Shown: positions 14,065 to 19,267 of the stretch, piece by piece | How positions within the stretch are numbered: position 1 is the stretch's first letter | Layout of the letters: each line of letters begins with the position of its first letter | Assembly (NCBI GenBank): GCA_021159805.1 | Contig: JAGHDT010000608.1 | Coordinates: forward strand, 1-21,052 | DNA: 21,052 nucleotides | From: Anaerolineae bacterium | Lineage (GTDB): Bacteria; Chloroflexota; Anaerolineae; B4-G1; SLSP01 | Reading direction: 5' to 3' | Notes under the pieces: model-generated | Database searches by the model: none | What the model was told of the DNA's origin: nothing | What the model saw: only the letters and a program-made list of their open reading frames with translations | Program-made: the position numbers and the translations under genes

Positions 14065-16302
14065 ATGGCTACGCGGATAGAGTCTGAGACACTTACTTAC
14101 GAGCAGCGCCTTGTATCGCTGCGTGAAACCAAGATCAAGTCCAATCTCGAGAAGCAGGCTCTGACCGGCTGCCTCAACAGTGACGATTTGGCCTTTATCT
14201 TGCCGCCGGAAGACCGCCGCGAGATCGTACATGCGATCAGCGGTTCTGGCGTGCCGATCACAGATGTGATTATGTCCGGCATTGACATCAAGAGCAACCA
14301 TCCGAATGGGGGATTCTACGGCCCGAAGGCGTGTGGCGAGAACTATGCCTCGCTCCTGAAGGGTCATCCAACCTACATTGATCCAATGAGTTCGTTGGCC
14401 GGTGCTTACATGACCAACTTCGGATCTTTCCGCAAAGGTGGCTGGAAGCCCGAGCTGGACTTCTCACATCTGCGCGCTGATCAGGAGTTGTACCAGCTCC
14501 TTTCGGGTATCGGGGCTCCCCAACACTTCTGCCAGGACTTGAGTCTGGGATTGGAGCTCGGCTGGGGTAAGATTCTGGAGAAGATTCGCCACTACCGGAC
14601 GGTGAATACCTCGCAGGATGCCCAGGACTTCTACGATGGCCTGGAGGCGATCGTCCTGGGGATGCAGGACTGGATCTCGCGGAATGCACAGCTGGCACGT
14701 GAGATGGCCGAGACGGAACCTCGACCGCAATTCAAGCTGAATCTTCTGGAGATGGCTGAGATCAACGAACGGTTGGTCACGGCGCCGCCGCGTACGTTCC
14801 GTGAGGCCTGCCAATGGATTGTCTGGTACCAGATGGCTGCGCGGATGTACAATGGCAGCGGCTCGCTGGGCAAGCTTGACCTGATTCTCCAGCCTTTCTA
14901 CGAGCGGGATAAGGCCGCCGGCATCCTGACGGATGAAGAGGCTACGTTCCACATTGCGTGTCTACTGCTCCGGGATACGGCCTACATTCAGGTCGGTGGG
15001 CCGGATGGTGACATCAAGGATGTGACTAGCCCGGTTTCCTTCCTGACGTTGGAGGCGGTTCACTTGCTCCGTATCCCCTGCAACGTTGCGGTTGCCGTCG
15101 GCAAGGACACGGATCCCGCGCTGCTGCGCCGTGGCGTCGAGATCATCTTTGAGGATCGGAAGAGTGCCCCCAAGTTCATCAGCATGGACAACTTGGCCCG
15201 CGGCTTTGTTCGCAATGGGTATCCGATGGAGCTCGCGACTCAACGTGCCTATGCCGGTTGCCATTGGTGTGCACTCCCAGGGCGAGAGTACACCCTCAAT
15301 GACTGTGTCAAGATCAACTTTGGTGCTGTTTTCCAGGTTGCCTTTGAGGATCTCTTCGCAGATTCCGGGGACGAACCTTCGGTGGACCGCTTGTGGGAAC
15401 TCACCACGTATCACCTGGAGCGCGCCGTCGACGCGATTGCGAAGGGCCTGGATTTCCAGGTAGCGCACATGCACGAGGTATTTCCGGAGCTGATGTTGGA
15501 TCTGCTCTGCCACGGTCCGATCGAGAGAGGTGTGGATGCCTCGCATGGTGGCGTGGAGTTCATGAACCTGTGCGTAGATGGTTCGGCACTTGCCACGGTG
15601 GCGGATTCCTTTGCCGCTTTGGAGCAGCGTGTGGAGCAGGAGAAGCGCCTTACCTGGGCGGAGCTCAAAGACGCGATCGATACCGACTGGGCGGGCACTG
15701 AGGGGGAGCGCGTTCGGTTGATGATGAAGAGCATTCCCCGCTACGGCAGCGGTGGATCGTTGGGAGATGCCTGGGCTCAGAAGGTCGAGGATGTATTCAC
15801 CGAGCTGGTGAAGGCCAAGCCCACGCCTGAGGGCCACAACATGATCCCTGGCCTCTTCTCGTGGGCGAGCACCATCAGCCTGGGCAAGGATCTAAGAGCA
15901 ACGCCCAATGGGCGCCACGCGGGTGACCCCATCTCCCATGGCGCCAGCCCCGATCCCGGCTTCCGCAAGGATGGCGCGCCCTCTGCTATGGCTGTTGCTG
16001 TTGCCAGCGTGAACCCCGGCTGGGGAAACTCGGCCCCGATGCAGATCGACCTGGATCCCGGCCTTGCCTCGGATGCGGATGGCGTTGAGAACGTGATGAA
16101 TCTCATCACTGCGCATTTCGATCTTGGCGGCACCCTGATCAACATGAACATCCTGGACAAAGAACAGATCCTTGCCGCCCACAAAGATCCGTCGCTCTAT
16201 CCTGACCTGATCGTGCGTGTGACGGGGTTCAGCGCCTACTTCAATCGTCTGTCGCCGGAGTTCCGGCAGCTCGTAGTCGATCGGATCATTGCTGAAGCAT
16301 AG
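14065..16302 (+). CDS. Glycyl radical enzyme (PFL/glycerol dehydratase superfamily) with atypical active site
   Basis: 745 residues; the ATG at 14065 follows GGAGG at 9 nt. The C-terminal glycyl loop reads VRVTGFSAYF with G721 as the radical site, 25 residues from the end. The thiyl Cys is C399 in YAGCHWCALPGREY. The 322-residue spacing from Cys to Gly fits the family. Diol-dehydratase-type members (glycerol dehydratase, CutC, HypD, IslA) have GCVE, where the Glu acts as base; here that position is Trp (GCHW), and a second Cys, C402, makes a CxxC. PFL-type adjacent Cys-Cys is also absent. The enzyme is thus a clear GRE, but the reaction is not assignable to a characterised class. No microcompartment shell genes are nearby. 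The activase directly upstream is its partner. Confidence 0.94.
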   Translation: MATRIESETLTYEQRLVSLRETKIKSNLEKQALTGCLNSDDLAFILPPEDRREIVHAISGSGVPITDVIMSGIDIKSNHPNGGFYGPKACGENYASLLKGHPTYIDPMSSLAGAYMTNFGSFRKGGWKPELDFSHLRADQELYQLLSGIGAPQHFCQDLSLGLELGWGKILEKIRHYRTVNTSQDAQDFYDGLEAIVLGMQDWISRNAQLAREMAETEPRPQFKLNLLEMAEINERLVTAPPRTFREACQWIVWYQMAARMYNGSGSLGKLDLILQPFYERDKAAGILTDEEATFHIACLLLRDTAYIQVGGPDGDIKDVTSPVSFLTLEAVHLLRIPCNVAVAVGKDTDPALLRRGVEIIFEDRKSAPKFISMDNLARGFVRNGYPMELATQRAYAGCHWCALPGREYTLNDCVKINFGAVFQVAFEDLFADSGDEPSVDRLWELTTYHLERAVDAIAKGLDFQVAHMHEVFPELMLDLLCHGPIERGVDASHGGVEFMNLCVDGSALATVADSFAALEQRVEQEKRLTWAELKDAIDTDWAGTEGERVRLMMKSIPRYGSGGSLGDAWAQKVEDVFTELVKAKPTPEGHNMIPGLFSWASTISLGKDLRATPNGRHAGDPISHGASPDPGFRKDGAPSAMAVAVASVNPGWGNSAPMQIDLDPGLASDADGVENVMNLITAHFDLGGTLINMNILDKEQILAAHKDPSLYPDLIVRVTGFSAYFNRLSPEFRQLVVDRIIAEA

Positions 16303-16327
16303 ACCGGGTTGCGTGGGGAGTCTGTCA

Positions 16328-16480
16328 ATGACCAAGAACAGCGCGCTCATCGCCACCGCTGGGACTGTTCTGGTCCATGGGACAACCTATCATGCGGGGA
16401 CTGATCCCAAATCTGGACAGATTGGCCGAGGAAGGCAGGGCTATCGCATCTGCCCGAAGCTTCGAACCTTTCTGTTATCT
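16328..16480 (+). pseudogene. Decayed start of an alkaline-phosphatase-superfamily phosphohydrolase gene
   Basis: An ATG at 16328, 25 bp after the GRE stop and preceded by GGGGAG, opens a frame reading SALIATAGTVLVHGTTY. One base later, the neighbouring frame reads MRGLIPNLDRLAEEGRAIA. Joined by a frameshift near 16388-16392, the two resemble the N-terminus of AlkP-superfamily predicted phosphohydrolases (pattern VLVIGLDG..., then GLxPNLxRLxEEGA). The DG metal-site segment is missing, and nothing recognisable follows before the repeats at 16544. It is probably a gene that once followed the GRE in the operon. The resemblance is short and no alignment was run. Confidence 0.4.
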
Positions 16481-16543
16481 CGAACGGGCCAGATGCGCAA
16501 CTACTTCGGAAATGACCCAGCAGAGCCCTGACCCTCACCCTAA

Positions 16544-16616
16544 CCCTCTCCCATTCTCCGCGGACGGCGCCCCCTGAACCGGGGACTTTGCCTCCGCAGG
16601 CGGAGGTGGGAGAGGG
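16544..16616. repeat. Palindromic intergenic repeat unit (CCCTCTCCCA ... TGGGAGAGGG)
   Basis: The outer arms CCCTCTCCCA (16544-16553) and TGGGAGAGGG (16607-16616) are perfect 10-bp inverted repeats. A second hairpin, CCTCCGC/GCGGAGG (16591-16606), and a TCCGCGGA palindrome (16556-16563) lie inside. Upstream the sequence is pyrimidine-rich (CCCTCACCCTAACC). Units of this type recur between genes in Chloroflexota genomes (from memory). It may be a MITE-like or REP-like element. Confidence 0.55.
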
Positions 16617-16705
16617 GACCGGAAGCGCCACTTCGAAGGTCCCCCTGTCGATTTGCTCTGCGGACCGAAGGCATTCTGATGCCCGGCATCTTGCCCGCTC
16701 TGCTC

Positions 16706-16920
16706 TTCGCGCTGCATTTTCATGCTTGCGTGGTGTGCTGATGCACATAAGGTCTACTTCGAAATAGTACCTTGTACCGTCGAGCAGATGGTCGGGCTGA
16801 CAGCCCAACCTACATGAGATCTGCACGCAGGCCGGGCTCCCCTTCGAGGACAGGCAGTCGTGCCCGGCTATCTGGCGGCTTCTGTAAGTTCGCGACAGCA
16901 TTTTCGTGTTGCGTGGTGTG
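16706..16920. repeat. Imperfect direct repeat pair (TTCGCG ... GCATTTTC ... TTGCGTGGTGTG)
   Basis: Copy one (16706-16737) and copy two (16889-16920) share TTCGCG, GCATTTTC and TTGCGTGGTGTG in the same order. There are one-base length differences and a few substitutions. The similarity is weaker but visible further upstream (GCCCGGC and following bases). The copies sit about 185 bp apart and enclose the GGTCGGGC hairpin, as expected for an old tandem duplication of an intergenic element. Confidence 0.45.
16790..16810. repeat. Small intergenic hairpin (GGTCGGGC / GCCCAACC)
   Basis: GGTCGGGC and GCCCAACC form an 8-bp stem with one C-A mismatch around TGACA. The unit resembles widespread intergenic palindromes of the form GTAGGTCGGGCTG...CAGCCCGACCTAC. 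No T-run follows, so a terminator role is not supported. Confidence 0.35.
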
Positions 16921-16972
16921 TGCGCGCACGCGCGTATGCGAACATGACAGCTACCTAGCATATCGTGCTGAT

Positions 16973-17036
16973 GAGGGATCTGAAGCCTCAATGGCGTGCG
17001 TTCTTGGGGCGTCGCCCTTGGGGCGCAAGATCCCTC
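16973..17036. repeat. Inverted repeat GAGGGATCT / AGATCCCTC
   Basis: The perfect 9-bp arms lie at 16973-16981 and 17028-17036. Both are flanked by a GAAGC/GCTTC element, so the two ends are partial copies in opposite orientation. Another GC-rich repeat (TTGGGGCG twice, near 17004 and 17019) lies between them. It is typical of degenerate intergenic repeats and ends about 100 bp before the UroD-like gene. Confidence 0.45.
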
Positions 17037-17134
17037 GCTTCAGCGCTTTGGAGAGCTGAGGGCTGAGCTAACTCGGTGGGGATGACGGGCGAAGTATCAT
17101 CTCACATCAAATGCGATAGCCCTGCAGAGGAAGG

Positions 17135-18244
17135 ATGTCCGATATGACTTATGAGAGCATCGCTTATCAGGCTCTGATGGGGCAGGCACCCAAGGATGTG
17201 CCGCACTGGGAGTATCTGGGTTGTCCGAGCGCGGAGACGTATATCACGGGCATCGACACCTATGAGCATCCGCGCGAGTGCCGGCAGCGTCTGGCTGCGA
17301 TGTATCCGAAGCTCAATGTTGAGATCCCCGAGACGGACGCGCCCGTGGACCGGCCTGATCTTGGGACGGAGGCGGAGACCATCGGTGAGGATGCAGAGGG
17401 GCGCCGCGTAATCCGCTGGGGCGGCGGTGTGACGCACCACTGGGATAGCGACCCGCGATTCAAGACGGTTGAGGACGTGCTGGCGTTCTCTCCGCTTGCC
17501 GAGCCCGACTGGACCGACAGCTACATCGTCACGACATGGGACTTTACGAGTGAGGAGACGCTCTACCAGCACTTCCGCAAGGACTACCCCGCGGAGTGGG
17601 GCGACACGGCGCCTGTGGGGTCGACAGCTTCCGTGGGCATGTATCAGACGATGTTTATGTGGCCACTGCTGACTTTCGGCTGGGAGCTCTTTCTGGAGAG
17701 CTGCCTTGATCCGCGGTTCGAGCGCGTGATGGATGAGTTCGCCGAGCTCAACCGGCGGCTCTTCCGGGCATTCGCTCGCCTGCCGGTCAACTTTGTGCAC
17801 TGCCACGACGATATCGTCAATACGCGCGGCCCTGTCTGTTCGCCCAAGTGGATGCACAAGTACATCTTCCCGCGCTACGAGGAATTCTGGTCCATCGTCA
17901 AAGATGCAGGTAAAGAGGTCACCTTCATTTCCGATGGACGCATGGACGTTTTCGCTGACGATATCTTTGCCTGTGGTGCCCGTGGCCTCTTGGGCGAACC
18001 CTACACGGACTACAAAACCATCGCCCGCAAGCATCCGGACTGTTTCTTGACGGGTGAGGGAGATACGCGAATCCTGTCGCGTAACGACCCCGAAGAGATC
18101 AGGGCGATGGTCAACCGTATGGTGGAGACGGCGCAGATGACCGGCGGCTACTTCATGCGTATCGGAAACGAGTTCACGTGGACGACCCCGCCGGAGGCCG
18201 TGAAGCTCTATCTGGATCTGAGCCACGAGTTGGCGCACCGGTAG
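17135..18244 (+). CDS. Uroporphyrinogen decarboxylase-like (UroD/MtaA/CmuA fold) protein
   Basis: 369 residues from ATG 17135. ATG 17144, three codons on, has the better distance to AGGAAGG and may be the true start. Length and the order of conserved blocks fit the UroD superfamily: an N-terminal VPHWEY, a central NFVHCHDDI (H222-D226), FISDGRMDVF near 264-273, GARGLLGEPYTDY, and a late LTGEGDTRILS. True UroD (HemE) is not likely, because its N-terminal arginine-rich substrate motif is absent and the context is catabolic. The zinc motif HxC of MtaA-type methyltransferases is also not seen; the corresponding strand carries ISDG. It may be a non-corrinoid member with unknown chemistry. It is followed by the GH130 gene after 27 bp, so the two are likely co-transcribed. 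Confidence 0.82.
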   Translation: MSDMTYESIAYQALMGQAPKDVPHWEYLGCPSAETYITGIDTYEHPRECRQRLAAMYPKLNVEIPETDAPVDRPDLGTEAETIGEDAEGRRVIRWGGGVTHHWDSDPRFKTVEDVLAFSPLAEPDWTDSYIVTTWDFTSEETLYQHFRKDYPAEWGDTAPVGSTASVGMYQTMFMWPLLTFGWELFLESCLDPRFERVMDEFAELNRRLFRAFARLPVNFVHCHDDIVNTRGPVCSPKWMHKYIFPRYEEFWSIVKDAGKEVTFISDGRMDVFADDIFACGARGLLGEPYTDYKTIARKHPDCFLTGEGDTRILSRNDPEEIRAMVNRMVETAQMTGGYFMRIGNEFTWTTPPEAVKLYLDLSHELAHR

Positions 18245-18271
18245 GTTGCTCAGTTCTTAAGGAGGTACCCT

Positions 18272-19177
18272 ATGTTACGTCTTCAACGTGTTGGATCCGG
18301 CCCAATCTTAACGCCGCGCAAGGACGTGCCCTGGGAGAAGGACGCTGTGCTCAACGCCGCGGCGATCTACGATACAACGTTGGGTCGCGGAAAGTTCCAC
18401 CTGCTCTACAGGGCCGTGGCGCACAACCCGGACGACCCCAATCGCTCGTCGATCGGGTATGCGTGGAGCGATGACGGGGTGCACTTCGAGCGGCTGGCAG
18501 AGCCCGTTCTGCGGCCCAACACCGTCCCAGCCGAGTCACAGGGTGTGGAGGATCCCCGTGTGATCAAGATGGGGGACACGTTCTATATGACCTATACGGC
18601 CTACGATCTGCAATGGGCTCAGGTGGCGCTGGCCACATCCAAGGACCTTGTCCATTGGCGGCGTCAGGGCATTATCATAGGCCACGAGCTCTTTGGCCAT
18701 AACAAGGATGCGGCGCTCTTTCCCGAGAAGATCGGCGGGCGCTACTGTCTGATGCACCGTCCGGACCCGGATATCTACCTGGCCTTCTCCGAGGATCTGC
18801 AGACGTGGACGGATCACGTTTGCATCCTGCAGCCGCAGTTCGAGTGGGAAGCCACCAAGATCGGCGGCGGCGCGCAGCCCATCAAGACGGAGAAGGGGTG
18901 GCTTCTCGTGACTCACGGTGTGGACGAGAATCTTTGGTACCGTCTGGGCGTCGCGCTGCTTGACCTGGACGATCCGACCAAAGTGATCGCGCGGCAGGCG
19001 GAGTGCATCCTGGAGCCCAGCGCGGACTGGGAGCTGGTCGGCGATGTCAACAATGTCGTCTTCACCTGCGGCGCGGTGTTGTTGGATCGAGAGTTGTGGG
19101 TCTACTACGGCGCTGCCGATTCGGTGATGGGGCTGGCCAGGGGCAACATCGACGATTTCCTCAGTGACATTCCCTGA
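18272..19177 (+). CDS. GH130-family glycoside phosphorylase/hydrolase
   Basis: 301 residues; the ATG at 18272 follows a near-perfect AAGGAGGT. The five-bladed beta-propeller pattern of GH130 is visible: YRAVAHNP, IGYAWSDDGVHFER, GVEDPRV (general acid D94), NKDAALFPEKIGGRYCLMHRP, KIGGGAQPI, and NVVFTCGAVLLDRELWVYYGAAD near the C-terminus. Family members are inverting phosphorylases, and a few hydrolases, of beta-mannosides such as mannosyl-glucose, mannobiose or mannosyl-GlcNAc. There is no signal peptide, so it acts in the cytoplasm on imported saccharide. Phosphate-ligand Arg/His candidates (YRA, MHRP) are present, which favours phosphorolysis, but some usual positions differ. The exact linkage is not predictable. 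Confidence 0.9.
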   Translation: MLRLQRVGSGPILTPRKDVPWEKDAVLNAAAIYDTTLGRGKFHLLYRAVAHNPDDPNRSSIGYAWSDDGVHFERLAEPVLRPNTVPAESQGVEDPRVIKMGDTFYMTYTAYDLQWAQVALATSKDLVHWRRQGIIIGHELFGHNKDAALFPEKIGGRYCLMHRPDPDIYLAFSEDLQTWTDHVCILQPQFEWEATKIGGGAQPIKTEKGWLLVTHGVDENLWYRLGVALLDLDDPTKVIARQAECILEPSADWELVGDVNNVVFTCGAVLLDRELWVYYGAADSVMGLARGNIDDFLSDIP

Positions 19178-19199
19178 ACCCTGTGGCAGTGCAGTTTCT

Positions 19200-19267
19200 A
19201 ACCGCGAATCAACGCGAATTTTCGCGAATTGAGAAAGATCAGTGAAGATTCGCGTTGATTCGTGGTT
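19200..19267. terminator. Long inverted repeat between convergent genes, probable bidirectional terminator
   Basis: The left arm (19200-19219, beginning AACCGCGAATCAACG) and right arm (19248-19267, ending GATTCGTGGTT) pair over 20 bp with one G-T wobble around a 28-nt loop. It starts 23 bp after the GH130 stop and reaches the stop codon of the minus-strand helicase. CGCGAAT is repeated at 19203, 19213 and 19223, at exact 10-bp spacing. Position and symmetry fit a shared transcription end. The sequence type also recurs as an intergenic repeat in other bacteria (from memory). Confidence 0.55.

Larger units (their letters stand above)
16303..17134. other. 832-bp gene-poor island of decayed gene and intergenic repeats
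   Basis: No intact protein-coding gene is convincing here. Short open frames on both strands lack ribosome sites, domain motifs and coding-like codon use. The island holds the decayed phosphohydrolase start (16328-16480), a CCCTCTCCCA/TGGGAGAGGG palindromic unit, a GGTCGGGC/GCCCAACC hairpin, an imperfect direct repeat about 185 bp apart, an alternating purine-pyrimidine tract, and a GAGGGATCT/AGATCCCTC inverted repeat. It separates the GRE from the UroD-like gene and probably breaks co-transcription. Confidence 0.6.

Noticed and set aside
14962..15837. Minus-strand open frame of 291 codons opposite the GRE
   Set aside because: Lies wholly within a well-conserved enzyme; no start signal or protein family features.
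16377..16577. Possible small intact gene starting at the ATG at 16377
   Set aside because: No Shine-Dalgarno, the frame runs into the intergenic repeat at 16544, and the only family-like part joins better to the upstream frame as a decayed gene.
17102..18238. A 378-codon open frame on the minus strand opposite the UroD-like gene
   Set aside because: It mirrors the plus gene almost end to end, lacks a Shine-Dalgarno and recognisable motifs, and is Arg/His/Gly-rich as expected from the complement of high-GC codons. The plus frame has clear family motifs.
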